Source: Rhyzopertha dominica (Eukaryota; Arthropoda; Insecta; Coleoptera; Bostrichidae). From it: a DNA stretch of 64,000 nt. This document shows, one piece after another, positions 1-11,600 of the stretch (positions within the stretch are counted from its first letter, which is position 1; each line of letters starts with the position of its first letter). Location of the stretch: NCBI GenBank assembly GCA_025024175.1, contig QCXZ01000075.1, positions 372,001 to 436,000 on the forward strand. Reading direction: 5' to 3'. The notes beneath the pieces are model-generated. The model was given only the letters and a program-made list of their open reading frames with translations, made no database searches and was not told the DNA's origin. The position numbers and the translations under genes are program-made.

Positions 1-323
1 CTCAACGACGTGTCCGTGCAATTAATTTCGGTGGTTTCCGGGTTCAAATCGGTGCATAATTAACAAAAATCCGTAATTAAAGGTGCGATGTGGCAAATCC
101 AAGATGGCGCCGGGCCATGGAAAAGACGAGAAATTTTGTCGCTTGCGCGTCCTTTTTTCGACCAATCACGGGGCAGCGCGATCTTGCGATGTTTTGGGTT
201 AAAACTAACCTCACTTTCGGTGTAATAAATTAAAGTCCTGTGTCGGTGTTGTGTGTTCAAATACTACAGTGATAAAGTGTTGTGTTTAAATACTATAGTG
301 ATAGTGCCCGGAGCAGCGCCAGG
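1..323 (+). promoter_or_regulatory. Probable promoter/5' UTR of a plus-strand gene
   Basis: This stretch is richer in CpG than its surroundings and leads into a short open exon with a good splice donor (324-355). Positions 101-109 read AAGATGGCG, which matches the core bound by YY1/Pleiohomeotic and is often found near transcription starts or start codons. A near-duplicate of about 28 bp lies at 246-274 and 277-303. Assignment as promoter or leader is inferred from position and composition only. Confidence 0.35.
246..303. repeat. Short tandem duplication in a putative leader
   Basis: Two adjacent copies of a 27-29 bp unit (246-274 and 277-303) both begin GTGTTGTG and end AGTGATA, with the block AAATACTA shared between them. 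They differ at a few positions, so this is an old local duplication. It lies just upstream of the candidate exon at 324. Confidence 0.7.
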
Positions 324-355
324 ATGTCATCAAGCATGGAAATAAGGCCATTACG
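324..355 (+). CDS. Candidate first coding exon of an unidentified gene
   Basis: ATG at 324 opens ten codons (M-S-S-S-M-E-I-R-P-L) plus two bases, followed by a strong donor, CG|GTGAGT, at 356. I did not find the next exon with certainty. The exon-like block at 13073-13114 runs into a stop if joined directly in phase, so at least one other exon would be needed. The protein family is not recognised. The gene may lie mostly outside the window or may span the minus-strand genes as a long-intron gene. Confidence 0.3.
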
Positions 356-1249
356 GTGAGTGTTTAACGTTAACATACTAAATATGTGGTGTTTTAGAAG
401 TCCTTGCTTTGAAAATGCAAATCATGTTTGCCGGGGTTGCTTTTGTTTCGTTTGTTTATCAGATGAATTCAGTTAAATAGTATTATTTTTAAATCTTCGG
501 TAAAAAGTGTTTCTTTAGCATTGTCCTGTAAAAATTTTGCTTCTACAAAGAACTCTTTAGTTGTATTTGGTGACAGCTTTTCCACAGTGTTAATATGCAG
601 ATTAAAACATTGTTATCTGTTTTTCTGTACCTTCAAATGAATTCGTTCCACTACTAACTGACGCTGAGTCAATCTTTTAACCAGGAAACTACTGTGCAGT
701 TGGTTCAATGATAGTAAAAATAAAACCGTGTTGTCAGTGTCAGTGTTATCTAAAGTATATGGTGGGTGTGACAGTTAAAGGAGCACTACATATTTTGTAC
801 TGATCAATTCTGTTTAAACGAATCATTCAATTTGTCCAGCTGATGACATTGTACTTCTGAAATGATCGTTGTGTTGTCAGGTACAAGCTCAAAGATGAAT
901 GAATGTTAGCTAGTATGATCTCTTGTGTTCAATGAAGTAGATAACTTATTTTTCACCCCAGTGATGATGAGCTTCAAAAATCTATCATTTTCTTGACATT
1001 TGAGAAGAAAATCACAGCAATCTAGAGTTGTTATTCGCTGGTTTGCATCAGTTAATGCTCTTATCATATCTTCTGGCCTTCCAGAAGGTTGTGCATCTGC
1101 GTTTTTAGCTTTTCTATACTATACTGGGAATAACGAAGTTTTAATAACAGTTTTGCTAGTTTCGGAACAAACAGAAAATGTTTTTTCCATTGCAGCTTTT
1201 TTGCAAACTTAACTCGAGGACACCATATAATTCTCAGAAATATGTGGTC
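356..1249. other. No recognisable gene
   Basis: AT-rich sequence, perhaps intron of the gene beginning at 324. Open frames here are short and show no familiar motif. Confidence 0.4.
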
Positions 1250-1700
1250 AAATTAAACCTGTAATTACTCTCTTTCGGCATGGATTTGTTTTTGGCACAT
1301 CAATTGTATCTAATTTAGCCTATTTTTTCCCCATTATCAATCACTTTTTTAATATGGACCATAAAATCTTGATTCATAAGATGAGTATGATTTGTGTGAC
1401 AAGTTTACACATCATTTGATTTTTTTTGTGACATCTGATGTACCACAAGGATCCAAACTAAGTTTACTACTACGTTTAAGCCTAGACTTAATTTTCTCAG
1501 GAAGCTACATAAATATCTTAACTATGTTGATCACTATCGCACACATAAAAAGTTATAGGCAGAATTGTAATAAAATTAAATTGTCCGATTTGAAACATGC
1601 GGAATTTCATAATCTTATCGGCAGAAAAGAATATTTCGCAATAATTGAATTGTTTACATATTTCTTTACTTTGTTTTTTCTCGTATTAAACAAAACATCG
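1250..1700 (+). mobile_element. LINE reverse transcriptase remnant
   Basis: Two broken frames on the plus strand resemble the middle of a non-LTR reverse transcriptase. Near 1350 there is M-D-H-K-I-L-I-H-K, like the usual VDHKIL block after motif A. At about 1433-1460 there is S-D-V-P-Q-G-S, the motif B signature (usually VPQGS). The frames are interrupted and the catalytic Y-x-DD region is not seen, so this is a dead fragment. The clade was not determined. Confidence 0.65.
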
Positions 1701-1861
1701 TAAAATTTCCAAACAATTTTAATAGCTAAAATTTGACAAATACACTACGCATGCAAGTCTCCAAGATCTTCTATAATACGATCAACAAAAAATTTATGTA
1801 TATAAATAAAATTATTACACAATATAACATCTTTTCACAGCTTTAAAATCAGATAGAAGCC

Positions 1862-4800
1862 TTAGTATGCATGGTTTTTGACGAACAACCCTTGTTCTCC
1901 TGCTTTGCTCTGTACGCTGCCCGCTTCATATTGTCCAAGGGATGCCAAACTATTAGCCTGAAATACAAATTTGAATTCATATTTCAAACATTCAGAGTGT
2001 TACAAACAGCGAAAATTGTGTATTATTAATTGAATTATTTTTTTATTATTAATTAAACTGTCTTAAAAAGTTTCATTTTTTTATACTTCTTGATTTTGCA
2101 TATTTCATAAAAAAGGTAAAAGAAATCATTTATTATTAAACAGTGCTTAAAATTGTTCAATAGATTTATAGCAAAAAAATTCGTTTTGGCCTTGTGTACC
2201 TACTATAACAATCTCATGGTTCCAAAATTAACACATGGAGACGTGGAGTCAAAGCACTTTGCAAATTAAACAAATTTCAATGCATTAGCATGTTACAATG
2301 CCTAAATTACTTAAAAACAGTTAAAAGAAGTTACTGTTTAAAATTATTGTTTTAGATACCTACTGATAAGGAAATTTAATTGAGTTTTAAAATGTTTTGA
2401 CATCAAGAAACATAAAAATTCAACATCTCAAATTTGAAACTTGGTAAACAACAACTATGCCTGTTTGTTTGTAGTTGTTTGACTACTGCTGTAAATTATT
2501 TGTTCTTATCGAGACCCTACCTTTGCTCGGTTGAGTAGTTCTTGTTGACCAGCAGCAACATTTTCATCTTTTCCTGCCCAAGCTCGGAGTACAGACGCCT
2601 GTAGAGCTCGTCCATAGCTGAAAGTCAGTGCCCATGGTCTTTTACCTTGGAACCTGTGAAAGATGAAGATGCATTGAGTTTCCAAAGTTGATTTTGCAAT
2701 AAGCCTCTCAATCAAACTTTTGGTATTTTATGACATGTTTTAAGATCAATATAGACTTAAAAAAGGCTGATGTAGTTTAATTTGAACTACACAGGTTAAA
2801 AAAAAAAAGATGTTCATTAATCTGGTCATGAATATACTAAAAAATACTTTAATTTTTTGTCTTATGAACTTTCTACATAATATACAAGCATTATCTGAAT
2901 ATAGCATTGAAAGAGATAGCAGAAAACTTATAATTTAAGCAAAATGACATGGACAAAAGCACAAAATCATGCATGATTTATGTCTTCCACTGTATTATTG
3001 TATTTTAAATCTGATAGAGATAAAAGCAATAATATAAAGAGCACAATATAATTCGTAACCCAGATGGCAGTGTATTTGACATAATTCTTAAAAAAAAGTA
3101 AATATTGACCATGATGTTTCAAGAAACTTTAAACGATATATATTTTTCTTCGCATTTAACATGAATGACTGTTACAATAGCTACTTATTTTGAAAGTAAT
3201 GAAGACTGTCTTATAGACGGTTTCATTTATAGTAAACGGATTTAATTTACAACTGAATTCGATCCCTACTTACTTGTTAATGGCGTTCAAGTTAACCGAA
3301 GCCTCCTCCTCGCTCTGTCCGCCGGATAAGAAAGTAATTCCGGGCACCGCGGGCGGTACCGTACGTGACAAAGCAGTAACCGTAGCCCTGGCCACATCCT
3401 CTGGGCTGAATTTGACGGCGTGCGACTGCCCAGCCGTCACCATGTTAGGTTTCAGCAGCGTCCCCTCCAGAAACACGTGGTGGTCGTTCAGGGCCTTGTA
3501 GACGAAGGCCAGAACGGTCTCGGTGACTTTCTGTGCCCTGTCGAGGTCGTGGGTGCCGTCGGGCAAAACTTCCGGTTCGACAATGGGGACGATGCGGTTC
3601 GCCTGACAGATGGAGGCGTAGCGTGCCAAGACGTTGGCGTTTTCGAGTATCGCCTGGTAGGAGGGTGTGTTTGTGTTGATTTTGAGGACGCAGCGCCACT
3701 TGGCGAAGTGGCAGCCGTCTTTCTTGTACTGGGCGCAGCGTTTTGCCAGGTCGTCCAAGCCTGGGGAAAGGAGATCCGTGATTTAGTGGTTTGTTTATGG
3801 AAATCGAGAACTTTGATCTTTTGGAGTCATCGGTATTTATGAAGGCGTGTAAATAAAACATGTTTTGCAGCTTAATCTAAAGACAGATTTTTTTTATGGG
3901 ATGTTTTCCAAACATATGGTTATCTTTAACATTCATTTTCATGCTATCACTTTGAGAAAAAAAATTTCTAATGAGCAATTCACTGAAAACTGTGTGAAGA
4001 TCTTCAGTTTCCCTGCTCTATCTAATTACCTAAAAGATTAGTTACATCTCAAAACTTCTAGTCTAGATGCTGTATCTTCTAACTATGACTTGTAGGCTAT
4101 TATTTAAGAAAAATTGTCGTAAAAACCTGAAGTTGATAGTTTTTATCGTCTTGAAGTTACTGCCAAAATGGTATACATGCACATAATCAAATAATTATCT
4201 GATGACTGCATGTCATCCAATGTGGTTTCTACTTTAACATTTACAAAAAAGAAATACATTTTTACCAGTATCTTTTCCAGCTGTTCTCCTATTTAATTAA
4301 ATTTGTGCCTACCATTGGAACTGTATAGAGGAATTACATTAAAAATCAACCGTTTTATAGCAGCAACTAGTTGCTAAGACTTTCAATAGTAACTTTCCTT
4401 GTAGAATGATTTATATCGGTCAGTAGTTTTCTGCTTACTTCAGGTATAAAAAAATTGCTGACGTTATTTGAGATAACTACGAACATGGTAAACTTCCACA
4501 AGACTTTTTTGCATGCAGATGTTTACTTATCTTTTCATGAAAAAAAAAGCCAAGCCAAGAAATTGTGTGAAATATTCCAGTCACTTTATTATTAGATGAA
4601 CTGGCAACAGTTTTTCAAATAGATGTGCTCCTTCTATGCAAAAATTGGAACTTTGCCAAAATTTGCAGTTAAGATATTTTGATGCAGCAAAATGTATATA
4701 AGTGGATAACAATTCTTATAGAAACTGTGATTTTTATATCATACGAGATTTCGTTTTCTTTGAAGAAGACAATGCTTTCTTTTCTAAAATTAGTAAATGA

Positions 4801-5708
4801 TAATACAACAGTAACTGTTAAGAAAAAGCTCAACCAATTTAAATTATTATGGCTTTTTAATTAAACAACATCTCATTTTTGTGTTGCAATCTTCCAGTTT
4901 ATGTAGGGTGCTTCAGATTTTAATCAGGAAAATTTGGAAATTGCTTTATTCAAACAACAATTTAGTGAATTCTTTGCTACTCTTAGCGATACGATTCTTT
5001 ATTGGTGGTGATTGCAAGTGTTGCATTCATCTGATGGGGTTGATACCTCCAAATGGTGTGTAATCAAATCATTATTTTTACATGCACTGTCAACTTACAA
5101 AATTTTTGGATTAAAACATCTTTTGTATAAAGAATAAATTGTTACAGGTCAAAATATTAATTTAGGAACGTTCTTCTTGTGTTTATAATGAAATCTAAAC
5201 ATATTTCATACACCAAAAGTTTTAAAATTGAAAATTATACTCTGTTGGGACTTTAATATCTTACTTATTCCTCAGTACACGATGATACTTTCTTTTTCAC
5301 TTTCATAACGGGAATTTTAACGAATTTACCTTGCGTGGTGCATTCATCTTCTGACCCGAACAACGGCACAACCCCGGTATCCACCTTGATGCCGGGAATG
5401 ATGCCCCTCTGCTTGAGGAGTTCGGGGAAAGGTGTACCGTCGTCGGCCTTTTGGTACAGGGTCTCGTGGAACAGAATAACCCCCGATATGTAATCGCCCA
5501 ACGACTTATCCGTGGTGAACAGCAGCTGCCTGTACTTGCGCCTGTTCTCCTCGGTGTTCTCCAGTCCTATGTCCTGCAGGCGCTTTCCCATCGTGCCGAC
5601 AGACTCGTCGGCGGCCAAGATACCCTTACCCGGTGCCACGATGGCGTTCGCGATCTTGCGTAGCTCATCCTGGAGGGCCGGATCCGGATAGTTGAAGTAT
5701 GTAGTCAT
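1862..5708 (-). CDS. Ald: Fructose-bisphosphate aldolase (class I), complete
   Basis: Glycolytic and gluconeogenic enzyme that cleaves fructose 1,6-bisphosphate into DHAP and glyceraldehyde 3-phosphate in the cytosol. Four coding exons on the minus strand: 5708-5330, 3760-3274, 2653-2521 and 1957-1862. All junctions are GT-AG and in phase, giving 364 residues, the normal length. Visible signatures are GILAADES (Asp34), FAKWR (Lys147), EPEVLPDG (Glu188), and EGTLLKPNM with the Schiff-base lysine at about 230. The C-terminus ends in H-A-Y, the tyrosine used in catalysis. Start chosen at MTTYFNYP, which lies 19 bp after a probable UTR splice acceptor (TTTAG at about 5728). One oddity: the usual IKVDKGVVP reads IKVDTGVVP (Lys to Thr at 111); the neighbouring conserved Lys108 is kept. 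Several insects use alternative last exons; only one is seen here. Confidence 0.97.
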
Positions 5709-6660
5709 CGGGCTGGCTGGATTTGGACTAAAAAAAGGAGAGCGTTGGTTTGGGGTGTCTTTTATGTTGTTTGTGCTACAAAACGTGGTGCAAATGAACT
5801 ACTGTCGTTTCCATCCGTTTTTGAGAGAGACACAAAAGAACTACCACTTGCACCACGTTTCGAAAGTAGTGAATTACTTAAATAAAAAACAAACGCTGCC
5901 AAAAAACAGTAGCATTTAAATAGACCTCTGTGCTAATGGGTTGAACGAACTACGAGACCACGGAATTGGCCTGAAAAAAACGGTCACCTCTTGAACTGAC
6001 GTGTTTTTTTCGACCGTGTACTTTTATACTTGAACTTTGATTTTTACCCGGGGGCTCGACAGCAGATAACGAGGAAAAAAACAAGGGCAATGGAATTCCT
6101 GGACCGTAAATCTCGAATCGACGATAAGAAAAACAGCAAACGCCAATAAATAATTCCGCTAACGGTAGGAAGTCGTTTGTTACATGGAAAAAATCTATTT
6201 TATGTAACAGCTTCATTAAAATGCCTCGAATAGCGAAAATACCCTTCGGCGTGATGTTAAAGCCGAAATTTTTGTCAAGCCCGTTCATTCCTTCACCACT
6301 ATCTCAAACGTTTTACGTTTTATTGCAAGATTATGAAATAAATCATAGGTACGTGACTAACGAAACAGCGGACAAAATTTCAACATCAAAACCATCGGAG
6401 CAAACATCGTTCTACTTACTATTACAAGAATTAGAAGAACTGGGATTTGATTTGCACCACTCGCGAAAAATTCACATCAACACCCTCGAAATGTCCTGGA
6501 CAGAATGAGCGAAGGTCGTACAAGGTTGAAGCAGTCAATGGGACATGTGACCTACCGCCACGGTAGTTCAAACGTCGTAGATGTTTGTCATTGTCCGGTC
6601 AACTTGATGATATTGAGCGTACGTGTAGAAAACGCAATGTGAAAGATGTTTGGATTAATT
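5709..6660. other. Aldolase leader/promoter region, no firm gene
   Basis: The aldolase untranslated leader runs from 5709 to about 5727, where a polypyrimidine-AG acceptor points to an upstream noncoding exon that I could not locate. The rest holds overlapping open frames on both strands (for example plus 6221-6508) with no recognisable motif. It most likely contains the aldolase promoter. Confidence 0.4.
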
Positions 6661-6666
6661 TTCGTC

Positions 6667-6672
6667 TTTATT
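6667..6672 (-). terminator. Polyadenylation signal AATAAA
   Basis: AATAAA on the minus strand, about 11 bp after the stop codon of the frame ending at 6683. It supports the idea that 6683-6870 is a real terminal exon. Confidence 0.55.
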
Positions 6673-6682
6673 GCGGGTTAAT

Positions 6683-8040
6683 TTAGGAATTAATGTTGCA
6701 AAAATGTATCGGTGGCGATATCTGGGGTCTTCTCTGGGAAATAGGTACCAAAACAAACGTCATATTAAGCAGAGAAAAATTGGATTTCGTACCAGACTTG
6801 ACTGTTATTGTTATTGATTTTGCATGTCGAAGTTCCAAAATATTTTCGTCTGAGCCCTTTTTTGCCTGATCTAAATCGCGTGTTTTTTTATAAATCACAA
6901 TTGACATGATAATTTTGAGAAACTGCAACAAAAAATACTTTATTTTATCATTTATTGAATCTTCAATACCTATATCGTTTTGATACTCTTACTTGATTTC
7001 CATTCTTCATGATGTTTTCTTATAAGATTAGGTGCAGTATCTTTAAGAGTAGAAGGCCTTAATGAATGGTCCAATTTAGGATCCAGTAAATTAGTAAATG
7101 CTGTGAATTGCTCTGGAATGCATCAAAATTTATTGATTTCTATTATTTGTCTTGTACATCTATTATTTTGGGACTCGATTCAGAAAGAATCAGTTTTTTC
7201 TGTTGGTATAGTTACAATGCTTTTTGCAAACCCTGAACATTGTTTATTTCCAAATCTCATATCTCCTTTTCCACATAAGGAATATTAAATTTAATCATTA
7301 CCTTCATGAATAAGAATTTTTGACTTTTTACGATGTTAATTTAACCATTAACCCAATGATTTTTGCTTAAAAAATGCTTTGAGTTTAGCACATCACGTTT
7401 GGTGTTAATAGTAACAGTAGATAGCTTCACATTCTTAAATATATTGTTTTCTTGTTTTCTATTTGAAATCCCTAATCGAGCTTTAATTACAGAGTTATTT
7501 ATTTAATTCCGAGTTATTTTCAACTATATATTTAGTTGACAGGGTACATTATTTTTTCCACTTAGGGATTTTTTTGTTTAAACTACTGCAAATTTATGCA
7601 GTACTGTTGAATCTGTCAAATTACTTATTAAATCTAAAAAAAAAAAATACAAAATTTAAGTGTCATTGCTAAAGTTTTAGTGGTACTTCTTTTTTGTATT
7701 ATATTTTAGTTAAAATTTTCCATTGCAGTTTGTTTTATCCTCAAGAAAGTATGGAACTGAAAGTGAACAGTAAGTTTTATGTTGAAAAGAAAGTTGCTTT
7801 GCTTTATTTTATATGAATTACATGAAGAAGTGTTTTTGGCAGCACTATAGCAGAACTGAATCTTTTTATTTTGTCGTTCTCTTACCTTTGCATATCTGCT
7901 TCATTTAGTTTATTTTTCATAAGTTTGTCCCTGACTTCGTTCAAGGCACTTATGCATTGTCTCGTACTAACAATTTTCGATTCTATTTCCTTGAGCTCAT
8001 TTTTCATACTGCTGCTCGATAATATGATACGGTCCTCCAT
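6683..8040 (-). CDS. Small minus-strand gene of unknown function, structure incomplete
   Basis: Three exon-like blocks fit a minus-strand gene. Block 1 (8040-7886) starts with ATG and encodes 51 residues (MEDRIILSSSMKNELKEI...) rich in charged and leucine positions, probably coiled coil, ending at AAAG|GTAAGA. Block 2 (7112-6993) follows a CATTCCAG acceptor and ends TCAA|GTAAGA. Block 3 (6870-6683) follows GATTTAG, joins block 2 in phase and ends just before an AATAAA. Blocks 2 and 3 agree in phase; block 1 ends in phase 2 while block 2 needs phase 1 or 0, so an exon between 7130 and 7880 is missing from my model. A protein-like stretch near 7330-7490 may belong to it or be decayed sequence. 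I do not recognise the family. It may be a fast-evolving gene or a decaying one. Confidence 0.35.
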
Positions 8041-8672
8041 CGTAAAATTTGACACTGCAATTTTGACAGCAGTCGGGATAGGACACTGTAATAACGATTG
8101 AAGCGTCGCCTTTTAACTGTTTTTATTTCCAAGGCTTTATTGAGGAAGGGCACATTTTTTGGGTTCGATTTTTAACAACTATAATGAGATATTTACAACA
8201 ATGAGAGGTGACGCTGTGTGATGCAATCATTTTGGCCTAAAAAATTTGTGATGGGATAAAAGAATCCTGCAAGATAAACTAGTACCTTGTAAAAGTGGGG
8301 ATTTTTCAACTCTTCCCATTCCGTAGTATTTCTTAAAATAGGACCTCTTTTGAAATAGATATCTACCTAAACATGTAACCTAATTTTGACATAAGCAGTT
8401 AGCAGAATCTAGAAATTCTAATAACTTTAAAAATTAAGATAATGAATTGTGTGGTATTGAGAAAGCAATTTTGTTTCTGTGACTTTGTATTATTACTAAC
8501 AAGAGAGCAGTATTTGCATAACAATTTTGGCTTTAGGACACCATGTAGCAAAAAATAATGTGAACATTAAACCAATTATCATTTTTTAAAATTCTTTGTT
8601 TTGCAAGGATTTTTACCCCATTACCGCAAAACGACTGCACCATTATTAAAACTATATTCCGCCTACGTAAAA

Positions 8673-11600
8673 TTACAAATACTCTACGATGTCGCATTTT
8701 ATCGAAATATTCGGACACGACCTTCCGAAAGCGTAGTCGATATTGTGCTGGCTCTTGTTTCTCTCGGTCAACAGTTTCTGGAATATCGGCAGGATTTCCC
8801 TGTCCAAAAGTTCACTTTCCGAAGTCGCGTTGTACATAGACTTGTCGTGTTTGGGCACCGTACTCGTGGCGGTCTTGATTGCTGCAACGTTGGGCGTCGA
8901 CTGGAAGTATCCGAGTTTGTTGCACTGCTGGTTGCATATGTTGGTGGGCAGTTCCTTTTTCGGGGCGTGCTTCTCTCGTTTCTGTAGGTGGCGCTGCCTC
9001 TCCGACACGGAACGGTGCATTACGCTGTCGTCTGAAAGAACGATTAATTCAGCAGTGGATTCCTTTGCTGTGATTTCCTTTAATTGATGAACAGAAATAT
9101 GGGGAGAGGTCTACATTAATTCGGGTTAAAACTGTTACTGAATGTTCTGCATTTGTTGTTTCAAAAGTAGGAAGGTTTTGAATTGTAATAACAATATTTT
9201 TAATATCAATAACTTATTGAAAAACTTAAGGATTTTAAACATAAGAGAAAGACAGACATGATATTTTTAGTCTTTATAAAGCAATACCTACCTACACAGT
9301 TCTTCTACAAAAACTATGGTAATGACTGCTTTTTTGTTAGAAAATGGAATGGACATTTTATTCAGAGTTATTTTATTTTAATCGAACTGTAAATACAGTT
9401 GTTCATCTTTAGCTTTCTGCTTCAATATGTGCCACATAATTTTGGCTACATTTTTTCTTAATTTCCTGTTTATACAAAATTTAATTTATAGAAGAAAATT
9501 TACAATAAATCTAGACAACAATTCATCATTTACTAGCCCACCAAAGTGAATGTAATTAAATTAATGTTACCGTACCTTCTTCTTGATTCATGCTAACCCT
9601 GCTGTTCTTCTGATGGCTCTTCATGCACCTGTGTTGGCTTCCGGTGTCCCACAGTTCGCTCTTTGATACCACGTGTGTCCCACACTCGATTTTTCGCTTC
9701 GGCGTTCCTTTTCCACCACTCACACTAACTCTTCTGTAGCACACGGCCTCCTGGTGTTCGATGACCTCAGTCTTCAAGCTCTGTCGTCGTCTCTCTTCCT
9801 TCTTCGGAGTTACCTGCGCAGGCTCTTGCTTCTCTGGAATCTGAGGAACTTCTTGTGGGGCTGACGGTGGTGTTTCTTCGATTTCGTTGTAGTTACTGTC
9901 GACGTTCGCCCTGCCGTTCTGTTGCTGGGTGTTTTCTGTCGTTTCGGGATCGTGTTTTGGTACCTTCGGGGATTCTGCTGCTACGCTTCTACGTTTTCTG
10001 TTTTAAATAAATATGCAGTAGTCAGTAGTGTTTTTTTTCTGTATTGATTTAATATATTTTACTGTAATAATGATATTAGTAATAGTAACCAAACAGTTTT
10101 TGAAGTGATGAGAAATATTATTTAAAATTAAAAAAAATCATTATTACTTCTGTTGTAATTGACATAAAATGCTTAATGAGAGCTGCTTTTCAAGTCTTAT
10201 TTATCCAAATTAGTTAAACTATATTTAAATTTGGATAATATGGTGAGAACACAGTGTGTAATCGTAATGACTATTTTTAATGATGAATACAGCAGTTGAG
10301 ACATATAACACGAACAGAACTGGTCCTGAAATGGATCCTTGTGGCACACCATACGACGAGACAGCTTACCAGTTATTTTCACTGTCTGTACTCTGTCACT
10401 TGAGAAGCGCAGTATCAAAGTTTTTTTCCAGTAAGATTTCGTGATCTATAACTTGCCTTTGACTGTCACTATGGTGCAGAGACGTGAAATCTTGCGAACT
10501 TAGGCTACAAAGTGAAGTAATATCGCTTGTCTCCGTGGCGCTAGGAGCTTCTTTCCTAAGCAACGGAACAGACAACCTGTTGGTGTCACTCATCGAGTCA
10601 GTTCTTGAGTCTAAAATCTCTCTGGCTTCGTTCCCTAATCTTTTGATCAACATCTGGAAAAAATGAACATAAATCTTGAATACTCGTCGTATAAACCTCG
10701 CTTCTACGTACTTGAAGCTCGGTTTCCCTGTCCAACAACGTCTTCCTGAATTTAGAATTCACCGCCTTCACTTCCTTCAACTTGGATTCCAGTTCCGAAA
10801 CGCTGCTGTCCCTCCTCGTCTTCGACATTGGCCTCAACGTCGCCCTGATTCTTTTATCGATGGATCCTCCTGGATTTCGTTTTAATTCGACCATCTTTGG
10901 TACGAATACGAGCCACAGTGTGCCGGTGGTGCAGAAAAGTATGAACACTCCGATAATTAAGAACAGAGCGTCTTGATGGTCGACGAGTACTAAAGCTACG
11001 GCTGCTCCGCAGATGCACATTATGGCGACGTTGTAAACTGATAGTCCGACGTGTTTGCTGTCGTTCAGGGCTGGGATGGACACGTGTCTGGTTTCCCAGG
11101 CGAGGAAAGCTCCGAATATCTGGAAAGTTTCATTGATTTGGCAGGGAAATTTATGTAAAAGTCTTCACAAACATCTAATTTTAAAGGAAGTAGAGCAATA
11201 ATATGTTTTTATCCAATAATTATTGATGAATTCGCAAATAAAAGTGCAATTTTTAATGAATCGATATTTTTACAAATTTTATAACTACTTTTAACACTGA
11301 CCATTAAAAGACCCTTGTACGCATATATTGATCCAACAAAAATAGTCATTCTCTCAGAAGCGCAATATTCATTTTCCGGCACGATGATTATGTCTTCACT
11401 CGAAGGATGGGGCTAAAATGCAAATAAAAAAAAAACAATAATACAGCAAACTCAAAACATGATTCACCTTACATAAGGTTCCATTTGTTTAGTTTCCCTA
11501 TAAAACGGGTCCGCAACCTGCCACGTTGTCATTATCACTAGATCAATGAAAAGCAACACTCCCACAACCATGAACAGCTGATAGTCCTTGATGACCTTTT

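Noticed and set aside
1000..1212. 70-codon plus-strand frame upstream of the LINE remnant
   Set aside because: It could be an upstream LINE part, but no block could be matched with confidence.
3420..3861. Open frames on both strands inside aldolase exon 2
   Set aside because: Shadows caused by the GC-rich codons of the aldolase exon; splicing and homology explain the real frame.
5950..6288. 112-codon minus-strand open frame upstream of aldolase
   Set aside because: No recognisable family and it overlaps another open frame; no acceptor or donor links it to the aldolase coding exons.
6221..6508. 95-codon plus-strand open frame
   Set aside because: No motif or splice context, and the opposite strand is open as well; more likely part of the aldolase promoter region.
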